Shown: positions 1 to 8,226 of the stretch, in pieces
Layout: the number at the start of each line of letters is the position of its first letter
Position numbering within the stretch: position 1 is the stretch's first letter
Source of the DNA: Providencia vermicola
GTDB taxonomy: Bacteria > Pseudomonadota > Gammaproteobacteria > Enterobacterales > Enterobacteriaceae
Direction of reading: 5' to 3'
Assembly (NCBI RefSeq): GCF_010748935.1
Contig: NZ_CP048796.1
Location: 2,049,001 to 2,113,000, forward strand
DNA length: 64,000 nt
Made by a program: the position numbers and the translations under genes
Notes under the pieces: generated by a model
The model's database searches: none
Told to the model about the DNA's origin: nothing
What the model saw: the letters and a program-made list of their open reading frames with translations, nothing else

Positions 1-1
1 T

Positions 2-76
2 ATCACAATTAACCATATTATTGGTTTTCTTCTGATTTTTGCTGGCGCATTCTTTATTTTTAAAGGTCCATTCTGA
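2..76 (+). CDS. C-terminal end of a small DMT/DUF486-type membrane protein (partial)
   Basis: Only the last 24 codons and a TGA stop are inside the window. The peptide is one hydrophobic helix ending in FFIFKGPF. From memory, small DMT-superfamily proteins of the DUF486 family end in a very similar helix (roughly IGFxLIxxAxFFxFK). The start lies upstream of the window, so length and topology cannot be checked. The family assignment rests on this short tail and is tentative. Confidence 0.5.
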   Translation: MTINHIIGFLLIFAGAFFIFKGPF

Positions 77-405
77 CGTCTTGCTTAATAAGCGCTCTGT
101 GTCATGAGAAATGTGCGATATTGGCTAACAAGTTAAGCTTGAGTATTATGTTGAATAACATGAAGGAAAGAGGGATGGCGTTGCAAGAGAGAAGTGTTAT
201 ACCTTGCTGACCATTACAGGAACAAAATAAAGATAAGCGTTGCTGTATAACGTTGAATGACGGATTGACTGAGTTGACTCTGGGCTGAGTGTTAGAAAAG
301 TCTGGGTTTGAGTATGGGCTAATGGGATGTGAAATGAGTTTGTTGTTCTGTGATGTATTTCATTAATCCCCCCATACACCTAGTATGCGGGGGAAGCAAT
401 TTAAA
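77..405. other. Intergenic region with one GC hairpin
   Basis: No supported gene. A C-run/G-run hairpin (about 368-391, CCCCC..ATAC paired with GTAT..GGGGG) lies just past the stop codon of the aminotransferase encoded on the minus strand. It may end that transcript, but no clear U-tract follows it. A 60-codon minus-strand frame overlaps this spacer; it has no recognisable family or ribosome-binding site. Confidence 0.5.
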
Positions 406-1557
406 CTATACCCAACCTTTTTCGCGGAACTGTTTTAATATAATAACAAATTGTTCCATTTCTTCAGGTGTACCTAATGTTAAACGACTCCATCCTAATG
501 CTGGTGGAAATTCTCGGCCTACCATCACATGGGCATCTGCCATTCTTTGCTGATAAGTTTTTACATCACCTTTTACTTTATGGAAAAGAAAATTAGCTTG
601 AGATGGCGCATAGGTAATTCCTAATTCATTTAATGCAGTCTCAACAATTTTTCTGGATAAATTATTTGATTTCAGACTATATGCAATAAATGGCTTATCT
701 TTCAATGAAGCTAGTGCGGCAACTGCCCCTGCTGTATTTGTATTATCTATAGACAAAAATGCATCAATGGCTGCAATGACTTCTGGGTTAGCGATTCCGT
801 AGCCGACTCGAAGTCCCGCTATAGCAAAAATTTTAGAAAATGTACGTGTCACGATAAGGTTTTTGTGACCTTGTTTAACCAGTTCAATTGCAGTGGTAAA
901 TTTAGGATCTTCCACATACTCAGCATAGGCTTCATCTAGGATAAAAAATTGTTTTTCTGAAGCATGACTAATCCATTTTGCTAATTCACTGGCAGGGGTG
1001 ATCATTGCTGTTGGGTTATTTGGATTACAGATGTAGATAATAGACAATCCATCAAACTCATTTGCTAGCTGTTCCATCTTTTGCAGGTCAAAAGTCAGGT
1101 CTTCTTTTAACGGCACTTTAGTAATTTTTCCACCGAGTGGGATGCTGTATAGCTCAGCATAGTTAAAGGTTGGATCCGGTGTAACAAGTTGAAAGTTGAT
1201 ATTTTGTTTTTGTGCTTGTGCTGCCAGCATAGCGATGGCGGCTTGAATTGTTTCTGAAGAACCGTTCCCAAGAGAAACATGTTTATCAGATAAAGCGTAC
1301 TGTTGCCCAATAGCGGTAATCAATTCCGCGCGAGCGCTATCTGGATAGCGAAAAGAGTTCGGTAAAGCGGCCACAACGGCATCTTTCGCTTTCGGGGACA
1401 TGCCTAACGAGTTCTCGTTAAAATTGAGCAGTAAAGGGTGTTGAGCATCAAGTACAAGAGGGCTTTTAGTTTCAGCGATTGCTTGATTTAATAAAGTTGT
1501 GCTAGCCAATCCGCCCATGATAATTGAGCTTGTTTTTAGAAAAGAACGACGATCCAT
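406..1557 (-). CDS. Tat-exported HisC-like PLP aminotransferase
   Basis: Fold-type I pyridoxal-phosphate aminotransferase of the histidinol-phosphate aminotransferase-like group, 383 residues. The N-terminus has a twin-arginine signal (MDRRSFLK, hydrophobic stretch, AIA at about 26-28 as the likely cleavage point), so the enzyme should fold in the cytoplasm with its cofactor and be exported to the periplasm. PLP-binding landmarks are present: NPNNPT around 178-183, D208 and Y211 in LDEAYAEY, and the Schiff-base lysine K242 in TFSKIFAIAGLRVGYG. Biosynthetic HisC is cytosolic and sits in the his operon, so this is not the histidine-pathway enzyme in normal form. It appears monocistronic. Substrate unknown. 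Confidence 0.85.
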   Translation of the reverse strand: MDRRSFLKTSSIIMGGLASTTLLNQAIAETKSPLVLDAQHPLLLNFNENSLGMSPKAKDAVVAALPNSFRYPDSARAELITAIGQQYALSDKHVSLGNGSSETIQAAIAMLAAQAQKQNINFQLVTPDPTFNYAELYSIPLGGKITKVPLKEDLTFDLQKMEQLANEFDGLSIIYICNPNNPTAMITPASELAKWISHASEKQFFILDEAYAEYVEDPKFTTAIELVKQGHKNLIVTRTFSKIFAIAGLRVGYGIANPEVIAAIDAFLSIDNTNTAGAVAALASLKDKPFIAYSLKSNNLSRKIVETALNELGITYAPSQANFLFHKVKGDVKTYQQRMADAHVMVGREFPPALGWSRLTLGTPEEMEQFVIILKQFREKGWV

Positions 1558-1828
1558 GGTGTTTCCTTACAATAGAAATAGTACAAACTGGATTAGTTAT
1601 AATTGTTAATTGTTTACTTGTAAATAATTATTTAAAAAAAATGCGTTTTTATTCATTTCTATGCATGAAAATAGATGTGTGGATACGGGGTGGATATATA
1701 ACGATATGATAAATATGAAAAATTATTCATTACTGTTTTTATCAAAATACTGGGCTTTTTTACTTTGAATTTATATCGATGTGTAATAGATTACATATCG
1801 ATATTGGAAGATAAAGTCGGAATACAAA

Positions 1829-2332
1829 ATGAAGTTATTTATGTTTTATATTGGTGGAAATGCAGGTAAATCAAATATTGAAGTGCATGATGTGCAATTT
1901 GTTGTCGCTCAACAAGCAACAGATGCATGGCCAGCATTAAGGGAAGCGTGGTTCGGTGATAAGGATAAAGTCCACATTGATGGCTATGCAATTATTGATT
2001 GGGTGGATGGCTATAGAATTGAGTTAAGTCGCGAACCTTCTGTAAGTTCACAGCGGTTGTATTTTGTTAATGTTGGAGGATATCAATCATCTACTTTAGC
2101 GGAACTCCATGAGTTTGATTTGTTTGTTGCAGAATCAGCAAGCGCTGCAAAGCAAAAAGCGATTCATTCACTTTTAGTTAATTGTCAGCAGCAGCATAAA
2201 GATAATTTAAAGGATGTTGATGATTGTCTATTGCTCAATCAGGTGGGTGAGTATTACATACATTTAGTTGAGCAACCAAACGGTGAACATTTTAAACCTG
2301 AATGGCAAGGTTATCAGCCAATAGGGATTTAA
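1829..2332 (+). CDS. DUF1543 domain protein
   Basis: A 167-residue soluble protein with no signal peptide or membrane segment. The start MKLFMFYIGGNAGKSNIEVHD and the acidic, tryptophan-containing middle fit my memory of the DUF1543 family, which has no established function. It contains an apparent duplication: both halves have a short beta-rich segment followed by a helix rich in Ala and Gln. The ribosome-binding site is weak (GGAA). It stands alone between two minus-strand genes. Confidence 0.65.
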   Translation: MKLFMFYIGGNAGKSNIEVHDVQFVVAQQATDAWPALREAWFGDKDKVHIDGYAIIDWVDGYRIELSREPSVSSQRLYFVNVGGYQSSTLAELHEFDLFVAESASAAKQKAIHSLLVNCQQQHKDNLKDVDDCLLLNQVGEYYIHLVEQPNGEHFKPEWQGYQPIGI

Positions 2333-2389
2333 ATTTTTAGTTACTGTCATTTTGTCACTGAACAGGGCAGTCTTGCTGCCCTGATTGAA

Positions 2390-2731
2390 TTATGGATTTT
2401 GAGAAGAGTCGTTATTTAAAACTTCGATAACGGAAACACGAATAAGGTATTGCTTACCATTTTCTCCTTTAGGCGTATCTTCCGCAATTTTTTTCAGTGT
2501 TTCAGAGGGTTGCGCTGTTTGAATTGAGGTTGAGTACTGCATCATGCCATTATGTCGCCCTGAATGAGTATAGTGACGAGGACCATCACAAGGACGATTA
2601 TTATATTGTTGTTGATTGTGATAACTGCCTCTATGCCAAGTGCCATCACAATAATTATTGTTATATGCAAAAGTTGTAAAACTTACGGCAAATAGGCTTG
2701 CTGAAATTAAAAGAGGTTTAAGATAATTCAT
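2390..2731 (-). CDS. Small exported His/Asn/Gln-rich protein, function unknown
   Basis: A 113-residue protein with a clear Sec signal peptide (MNYLKPLLISASLFAVSFTT, then FAY) and a good AGGAG ribosome-binding site 7 bases before the ATG. The mature N-terminus is rich in His, Asn, Gln and Tyr with two Cys (YCDGTWHRGSYH, RPCDGPRHY), which could bind metal or form a disulfide. The C-terminal part (about 75-105) looks like a short alpha/beta segment. I recognise no family. Confidence 0.6.
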   Translation of the reverse strand: MNYLKPLLISASLFAVSFTTFAYNNNYCDGTWHRGSYHNQQQYNNRPCDGPRHYTHSGRHNGMMQYSTSIQTAQPSETLKKIAEDTPKGENGKQYLIRVSVIEVLNNDSSQNP

Positions 2732-3037
2732 AATTATACTCCTATTGGGTATCTATTAATGATTATTGTGGCTCTTTTATTTATTATTTCAATCATATTT
2801 ACCTAAATGGAGGTATAAATCATAATTTCATCAAAATCCCTCTTATTTTATTCACAATGAAAAGAAACTGTTTCAGTTTTTAAAATAAAGTGATTAAGGT
2901 GTATTTTTTATTATAAAAAATACAGTTTGTTAATTTAGAAATTTATTTTTTGATATCAATCTTAGGTCGTAGCGATAGTATATAATATAAATAAACCCAA
3001 TGTTTTCCTTTAAAATCAATGGTTTTTGTTTTTTTTG
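2732..3037. other. AT-rich intergenic spacer
   Basis: Very AT-rich, with runs of A and T. It probably holds the promoter of the exported protein to its left. I see no gene, convincing terminator or repeat. Confidence 0.5.
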
Positions 3038-3259
3038 CTATAAGTCAGTGAAAAACTTGGCGAGTTTACTCAATGAACTAATAGAGGCTATGGCGATATC
3101 TTTATTATAGTCATCACATAGAACTAGTAATCTATTAATAGCTTCTTGTTGTTCAATTGAGCATTTATAATCACCTAATGCATTGATAGCCGCGATTTTA
3201 ACATCATTATTTGAGCCATAGGTGAGGTCAACTAAGTTTTTCACTATTTTTTCTTTCAT
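3038..3259 (-). CDS. Small HEAT-repeat-like protein
   Basis: A 73-residue protein made of two helical-repeat-like units. The phrases VKIAAINALGDYK and IAIASISSLSKLAKFF have the spacing and small/hydrophobic pattern of HEAT repeats. There is no signal peptide and no clear Shine-Dalgarno before the ATG. It could be a remnant of a longer HEAT-repeat protein or a small protein-binding adaptor. The flanks are very AT-rich and no neighbour suggests a function. Confidence 0.5.
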   Translation of the reverse strand: MKEKIVKNLVDLTYGSNNDVKIAAINALGDYKCSIEQQEAINRLLVLCDDYNKDIAIASISSLSKLAKFFTDL

Positions 3260-3588
3260 TTGGTTTATGTTGGTTAAATGAGAATTGTTTCTGGATTATA
3301 ATGTTGAGAGTGAAAATTGAAAATGTTTTTTTTATTAATATATAATGAAAATTAATAAAAAAAGAATATTAAAGTTTATTTTTTATTTTTATATAAATAT
3401 CTTTTCAAATAATTTATTTTAACTATATATCTATCATAAAGATAACCAAAATAAAGGTCTGTTATCCCATTGAGGGATAGAATGGAACCAAATTTAATGA
3501 AGCGTAAATTTGACTCATTTTGTTCACTTTCCCCCATTTAATACAGTTATAATTAGAGATAAAAGTAAACGCAAAGAAGGGTTATCTG
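3260..3588. other. AT-rich intergenic region between divergent small genes
   Basis: No gene. The base composition is extremely AT-rich through about 3440. It must hold the divergent promoters of the HEAT-like gene (minus strand) and the anchored protein at 3589 (plus strand). A short TATCCC..GGGATA inverted repeat lies around 3461-3479. Confidence 0.5.
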
Positions 3589-3963
3589 TTGAAACGTGTA
3601 AAAACCAAACTGTTTATTGTGATCTTGATTATTATTGCTGGCTTTATATATCAATATGTTACATCAATAAATGATGCAGATATTCAAAAAATGGCTCAGC
3701 AACTTGTTGAACAAAAGTTGCCTTCACAACAGAAAGTGACCTTCAAGGATGTTAAGGTGGTGAAGCGGAATCACTATAAAGAGGGGGAAGGCGTTCGCGT
3801 GTGTGGTATGTATCAACTGAATGATAACAGTTCAGCTTTACCTTTTGTTGCGAATATTGATGTGCGTGATGGGAAATTTTCTGGATACAATCAATTATTA
3901 TTGAGTGATACTGAAGCAAACCAAGCAGCAATAACCGGTATCTGCCAAGAGAAACAACAGTAA
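3589..3963 (+). CDS. Small membrane-anchored or exported protein, unknown function, TTG start
   Basis: A 124-residue protein with a basic start (MKRVKTK) and one hydrophobic segment (about 8-24) that is either a signal anchor or an uncleaved signal. The rest is periplasmic-looking, with two Cys (in VRVCGMYQL and GICQEKQQ) that could form a disulfide. The start is TTG, supported by AAGAAGGG about 7 bases upstream; no ATG lies nearby in frame. A strong terminator follows immediately. No family recognised. Confidence 0.6.
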   Translation: MKRVKTKLFIVILIIIAGFIYQYVTSINDADIQKMAQQLVEQKLPSQQKVTFKDVKVVKRNHYKEGEGVRVCGMYQLNDNSSALPFVANIDVRDGKFSGYNQLLLSDTEANQAAITGICQEKQQ

Positions 3964-3979
3964 ATCAGAAAGCGTCGAT

Positions 3980-4024
3980 AAAATGCGCTCAATATTATCT
4001 GAACAAATATTGAGCGCATTTTTA
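3980..4024. terminator. Bidirectional intrinsic terminator
   Basis: A 16-base perfect stem (3981-3996 with 4006-4021, core TGCGCTCAATATT) with a 9-base loop. It is flanked by A-run and T-run, so it can stop transcription from both converging genes. Confidence 0.85.
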
Positions 4025-4033
4025 TATTGATGA

Positions 4034-4408
4034 TTATTTGGCTTTGTTTAGAAGCAATTCAGTTTGGATCTTACACGCTGAAATAGAGTCATTTAGCGAT
4101 GCGGTAAATTCATCTTGGTTTTTAAATTGACTTTTATTATCACGGACTGCTTTGATTGCGACATCTAAGTTTTTTTGCAAATCAGCTTCGTTAGTCTCTA
4201 ATTTGGCAAGATCAACATTTTTGCTCTTTAATTGGCTAAGTGTATTTATTGCTAATTCATTGCTGCTTTTATCTGAACGATAAGCATCGTTAAGCGCTTG
4301 GCCAGTGATATCACAGTAGTCATTGGCAATTTGGCTAATGTTAAGTGGTTCATTAGCACCCATAGCAATGACAGGGGCAAAGCATACAGCAAGTAAAAGA
4401 CGTTTCAT
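4034..4408 (-). CDS. Small exported helical protein, function unknown
   Basis: A 124-residue protein with a Sec signal peptide (MKRLLLAVCFAPVIAMGA, cleavage near residue 18) and AGAGG 7 bases before the ATG. The mature chain is almost all predicted helix, with two Cys (DYCDIT and SACKIQ) that could join its ends. This fits a small periplasmic helical protein. No family recognised. It converges on the gene at 3589 across a shared terminator. Confidence 0.6.
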   Translation of the reverse strand: MKRLLLAVCFAPVIAMGANEPLNISQIANDYCDITGQALNDAYRSDKSSNELAINTLSQLKSKNVDLAKLETNEADLQKNLDVAIKAVRDNKSQFKNQDEFTASLNDSISACKIQTELLLNKAK

Positions 4409-4778
4409 GGCAGTACCTCTAGTTTTACACTAAATGAGATTTAACTTTATAGGGTAACGAACTGAAACTATAGCAGAATAGGCTGAAAAGGTCTTAGTTT
4501 ACGTATCTTTTCGCATTTTGAAACAAAAAAGAGCCAGTAAAAATACTGGCTGCCATAATGAGCAAAAGCAATGTAAATGAAAATTACGTTATATAATCTA
4601 TCATATAACGGTGGAAAGAAAAGGCGTTTCGATTTTTAAGCAGGTTAGATTGCTACAAACATGATCTTGATCAGAATTAAAAATGAGAGGAATAATCAAA
4701 TAGAATGGATATTGTTCACCGGCCTTCAAATGTCGTGAACGTTTAAATTAAAGGCCGGTAAGCATGAGTCAAAAATAA
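4409..4778. other. Intergenic region with a minus-strand terminator and a second hairpin
   Basis: No open reading frame. It holds the minus-strand terminator at 4521-4551 and an ACCGGCCTT (4718-4726) / AAGGCCGGT (4751-4759) inverted repeat just past the DinI-like gene. The first arm overlaps a competing GTTCAC/GTGAAC pair (4714-4719 with 4735-4740). Either the DinI-like gene has a 3' UTR of over 200 bases, or a short RNA is made here. Confidence 0.5.
4521..4551 (-). terminator. Intrinsic terminator on the minus strand
   Basis: A perfect 8-bp stem (AGCCAGTA/TACTGGCT, 4532-4539 with 4544-4551) with a four-base loop. On the minus strand a run of T follows. It lies 230 bases past the stop of the DinI-like gene. 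Confidence 0.75.
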
Positions 4779-5015
4779 TTATTTTGACCAATGGCCATGA
4801 TGAAGAACATCTTCAACCAGTTCATGGAGAACAATATGTGCTTCTTTATCATCATGAAAACCTGAAGTGTCGAATGTTGTCGCACCACTGTCATGAACAA
4901 TATATAGGTCACTACCTGGGTAGACTTCTAACACTCTAGCGCGTAATTCAGCGGTAAAGGCATCATAGAGGTTTTTAGATACTGCATCATCAGAGATTTT
5001 AATGGTGATTTTCAT
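4779..5015 (-). CDS. DinI-like family protein
   Basis: A 78-residue protein resembling the DinI family of small proteins, whose founder modulates RecA filaments in the SOS response. It has an N-terminal beta strand (MKITIKIS), a helix with the E-L-x-x-R-V pattern (AELRARVLEVYP), a central strand and a C-terminal acidic helix ending in W. GAAGG lies just upstream of the ATG. I find no good LexA box (CTGT-N8-ACAG) upstream, so SOS control is not supported here, and many DinI-like proteins are not SOS genes. Confidence 0.6.
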   Translation of the reverse strand: MKITIKISDDAVSKNLYDAFTAELRARVLEVYPGSDLYIVHDSGATTFDTSGFHDDKEAHIVLHELVEDVLHHGHWSK

Positions 5016-5663
5016 TTTTTAACCTTCAATAGGGTTACGATTTAGCTGTAAAGTTTATTGTGTTGCACTAATAGAAGCAATGGCTATTTATCATTGTCTT
5101 TTTTCGATTATTTTCGGATAGGTTCAGGCGCGTATTTTATCAACACTCTCCCATGAGTGTTCGCGTTCATACCAAATAACAAATGATTGAATAAAAAATT
5201 AGCATTATTGATAAATAGATTTATTGGCCTTATTAGCTGAATAACTATATTCAGGAATATAGTAAGTTCATTTTATTACAGCCATTAATATGAGAATATG
5301 ATTATTATATATGCAAATAAGATAAGGTGTTGGCAGAATAAAAAAATCAATTGATTAACTTTTCTATGATTGGTTGGGTTGCTTTGTAATCTATTGATAA
5401 ATATTAATAATAATTGTGGTTAACCCAAGGATGTTAAGCGTGGCGATAATAAAATTTGATCTAACATATTCTCAATACAGAAAATGTTTTACAGAAAAGA
5501 TAAAAAAATATAGTTTTATGATCCTTTGTTCTGTATTTAATTAGGGGCGCTATAAAAAGTGAGTTTATATCGTGAACTTTGTATGCCTGAGAGATGGGAT
5601 ATCAAAAGGCTATCATTATATAAACAATAATCTTTATTTATATATTCATATAAGGAGAATAGT
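5016..5663. other. Long AT-rich intergenic region upstream of the alanine symporter
   Basis: About 650 bases with no supported gene. It contains a small AACACTC/GAGTGTT hairpin (5142-5161) and, from about 5525, the probable 5' leader of the AGCS transporter gene. I checked that leader for a glycine riboswitch, which often precedes AGCS genes, and could not find the conserved core. A 37-codon plus-strand frame near 5430 has no ribosome-binding site. Confidence 0.5.
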
Positions 5664-7121
5664 TTGGTAGAAATTGTAAATTATCTAAATAACATTGTTT
5701 GGGGCTCTCTCCTCATCTATTTATTACTTGGTGTGGGTATTTACTTTACTCTTCGAACAGGATTCATCCAGTTTCGCCATTTTGGTCATATGTTCGGTGT
5801 TTTAAAAAATAGCAACCAGTCCAGTAAAGCGGGGATATCTTCTTTTCAAGCCTTGTGTACCAGCTTAGCCGCAAGAGTGGGAACCGGAAATTTAACGGGG
5901 GTCGCTATTGCGATAACGGTGGGTGGTCCAGGTGCTATTTTTTGGATGTGGGTTGTGGCGATGCTAGGAATGGCAACTTCCTTTATTGAATCTACACTTG
6001 CACAATTGTATAAAACGAAAGATGACCAAGGAAATTATCGCGGTGGCCCTGCTTATTATATGCAAAAAGGGTTAAATCTTCGCTGGATGGGCGTTCTCTT
6101 TTCTATTTTTTTAATTATTGCATTTGGGTTGGTATTCAATGCCGTTCAGGCGAACTCTATCGCACAAGCAACGGCTGTAGCATTTGATTTTAACCCTCTA
6201 TATGTTGGTATAGTCCTTGTCGTGATGAGTGGTGTTGTCATATTTGGCGGATTAAAATCAATTGCAAAGGTTGCTGAGTTTATTGTTCCGATTATGGCGT
6301 TAGCGTATTTGATACTTGCATTTTGGGTTCTCGGTCATCATATAGAGCGGCTACCAGATGTCATCATGCTAATTATCCGTAATGCTTTTGGATTACAAGA
6401 AGCTGCTGGAGGAGCAATTGGTTATGGCGTAGGTCAAGCTATGACACAGGGGATTCAGCGCGGTTTATTCTCGAATGAAGCCGGAATGGGATCAGCGCCG
6501 AATGCTGCCGCTTCAGCAGCACCATATCCACCGCATCCCGCATCACAAGGTTATGTGCAGATGCTTGGTGTTTTTATGGATACAATCGTGATTTGTAGCG
6601 CGACAGCCATCATCATTCTCTCTTCTGGTGTTCTTGACAATCCAGTTGAAAAGATTAATGGGATTGAGTTAACTCAGCTTGCCTTATCGTCAGTTGTGGG
6701 GAGTTGGGGGTCGACATTTATTGCAATTGCTATCTTCTTTTTTGCATTCACCTCTATTATTGCCAATTATGCTTATGCAGAAAGCAATATGATATTTTTA
6801 GAAAATAATCACACGACCAGCTTATTTATTTTGCGTTTGGCAGCATTAGCGATGGTGATGTTTGGGACGTTAGCGGAAATGCCGCTTATTTGGAAAATGG
6901 CTGACTTATCGATGGGGGTGATGGCAATAACTAATTTAATTGCAATTTTACTGTTATCAGGAATAGCCTTTAAGTTGGCTAAGGATTACGATCGACAAAG
7001 AAAAGCGGGGGGAATACCGACATTCGATATTGACCAGCATCCAGAATTAAAGTCCCAAGTTGAACAAGGTATTTGGGAAAAAGAACAAGTGCAACAGTGG
7101 GTTGATAAACAATCAGTCTAA
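5664..7121 (+). CDS. Sodium:alanine/glycine symporter, AGCS family
   Basis: A 485-residue inner-membrane protein that takes up alanine, glycine or a related small amino acid with Na+. It has about ten or eleven hydrophobic segments and AGCS hallmarks: SLAARVGTGNLTGVA near residue 68, the GGPAYYMQKGL loop near 130, and the RGLFSNEAGMGSAPNAAA motif near 265. The start is TTG, chosen because AAGGAG lies about 8 bases upstream and the protein then begins as family members do. A strong terminator follows, so it is probably transcribed alone. The exact substrate cannot be told from sequence. Confidence 0.9.
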   Translation: MVEIVNYLNNIVWGSLLIYLLLGVGIYFTLRTGFIQFRHFGHMFGVLKNSNQSSKAGISSFQALCTSLAARVGTGNLTGVAIAITVGGPGAIFWMWVVAMLGMATSFIESTLAQLYKTKDDQGNYRGGPAYYMQKGLNLRWMGVLFSIFLIIAFGLVFNAVQANSIAQATAVAFDFNPLYVGIVLVVMSGVVIFGGLKSIAKVAEFIVPIMALAYLILAFWVLGHHIERLPDVIMLIIRNAFGLQEAAGGAIGYGVGQAMTQGIQRGLFSNEAGMGSAPNAAASAAPYPPHPASQGYVQMLGVFMDTIVICSATAIIILSSGVLDNPVEKINGIELTQLALSSVVGSWGSTFIAIAIFFFAFTSIIANYAYAESNMIFLENNHTTSLFILRLAALAMVMFGTLAEMPLIWKMADLSMGVMAITNLIAILLLSGIAFKLAKDYDRQRKAGGIPTFDIDQHPELKSQVEQGIWEKEQVQQWVDKQSV

Positions 7122-7126
7122 TCATT

Positions 7127-7172
7127 ACACAATAAGAGTCATGTTTTTAACACTGGCTCTTATTGTGTTTTC
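7127..7172 (+). terminator. Intrinsic terminator after the AGCS symporter gene
   Basis: ACACAATAAGAGTC (7127-7140) pairs with GGCTCTTATTGTGT across a short AT loop. A T-rich tail follows. Confidence 0.85.
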
Positions 7173-7270
7173 TATTATATAAACAGTATTAATAATACTT
7201 GCTTTCTAATTGTTTGAGCTTTAAGGTTTTTCTTATAGGTGAACAAGGCAATTATCCAACCGAGAAAACA

Positions 7271-8197
7271 ATGAATTTAAAGCGGTATGCAGCAACATTT
7301 TATGGTGTGGTCTCGATTTTACTGTGGAGCACAATCGTAGGGTTAGTACGCAGTGCGAGTGAAAATTTTGGTGCTGTTGGCGGGGCTGCATTAATTTACA
7401 GCTTAGGAACAGTGATTTTGGTTTTATTCATGGGGTTGCCCAAAATTCACCTTTATCCTAAACGCTATTTAATTTGGGGCACGTTGTTATTCGTCAGTTA
7501 TGAAATCTGTTTTGTGCTTGCATTAGGGTTAGCGCGAGACCGCCAACAAGCGATAGAACTCGGTATGGTGAATTATTTATGGCCAAGTTTTACAATTGCG
7601 TTAGCTGTCTTTTTTAATCGGCAACGATTTACCTTGCTTCTTGGTATTGGGCTGTGCTTAGCGTTTGCAGGTTTAATTTGGGTTATTTCCGGTGATCAAC
7701 CTATTTCTATTGAAGCTATAGCGAATAATATTTCAAGCAACCCTGTCAGTTATCTTTTAGCTTTTGTTGGGGCGATTCTTTGGGCGTTTTACAGTAATGT
7801 GACGAAGCGTATTTCAGGTGGGCACAACGGAATGGTGCTGTTTTTTCTATTGACAGCCGTGGGATTATGGATACTGTTTGCATTTGAACCAGATAAACAT
7901 TTTCATATTTCGTTATCAAGTATTTTATTACTCGTGATTGCATCATTAGCGACAGGTGGAGCAAATGCTTTATGGACGTTAGCCGTGATTAGAGGCAACG
8001 TGGCTTTTTTAGGAACGCTATCTTACTTCACCCCAGTAATATCAACCGCTTTTTCGTCGATGCTATTAAGTACAACATTGACTTTAGGTTTTTGGCAAGG
8101 TGTCGTAATGGTAACACTCGGGTCAATAATTTGTTTTTTAGCGACTCGGCGTGTTTCTCTTGTCAAAGTTTCAGTGAAAAGCGCCCAACAAAAATAG
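7271..8197 (+). CDS. yddG: YddG-type aromatic amino acid exporter (DMT/EamA family)
   Basis: A DMT-superfamily exporter of 308 residues with ten predicted membrane helices. The N-terminal part (GVVSILLWSTIVGLVR, GAVGGAALIYSL) is very close to E. coli YddG, which exports aromatic amino acids and paraquat. The frame stays open upstream to a TTG at 7199, but I chose the ATG at 7271 because the protein then starts where YddG does. The upstream ribosome-binding site is poor (CGAGAAAA). The gene converges on brnQ with only 29 bases between the stop codons. Confidence 0.8.
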   Translation: MNLKRYAATFYGVVSILLWSTIVGLVRSASENFGAVGGAALIYSLGTVILVLFMGLPKIHLYPKRYLIWGTLLFVSYEICFVLALGLARDRQQAIELGMVNYLWPSFTIALAVFFNRQRFTLLLGIGLCLAFAGLIWVISGDQPISIEAIANNISSNPVSYLLAFVGAILWAFYSNVTKRISGGHNGMVLFFLLTAVGLWILFAFEPDKHFHISLSSILLLVIASLATGGANALWTLAVIRGNVAFLGTLSYFTPVISTAFSSMLLSTTLTLGFWQGVVMVTLGSIICFLATRRVSLVKVSVKSAQQK

Positions 8198-8206
8198 AGG
8201 GCGCTA
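8177..8206 (-). terminator. Probable brnQ terminator inside the 3' end of yddG
   Basis: A 7-bp GC-rich stem (AGCGCCC at 8180-8186 with GGGCGCT at 8199-8205) spans the yddG stop codon. On the minus strand it is followed by TTTT, so it probably ends brnQ transcription. No T-run follows on the plus strand. Confidence 0.5.
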
Positions 8207-8226
8207 TAGAAAGGTGAACGGATTAA

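Noticed and set aside
197-379. 60-codon minus-strand frame before the aminotransferase gene's terminus
   Set aside because: No ribosome-binding site, no homology I recognise, and it crosses a hairpin.
5030-5075. Possible LexA box upstream of the DinI-like gene
   Set aside because: Only one CTGT half-site is present; the matching ACAG half at the right spacing is missing.
5525-5663. Possible glycine riboswitch before the AGCS symporter
   Set aside because: AGCS genes often follow glycine riboswitches, but the conserved purine-rich core and GGACAGAG-like segment could not be found here.
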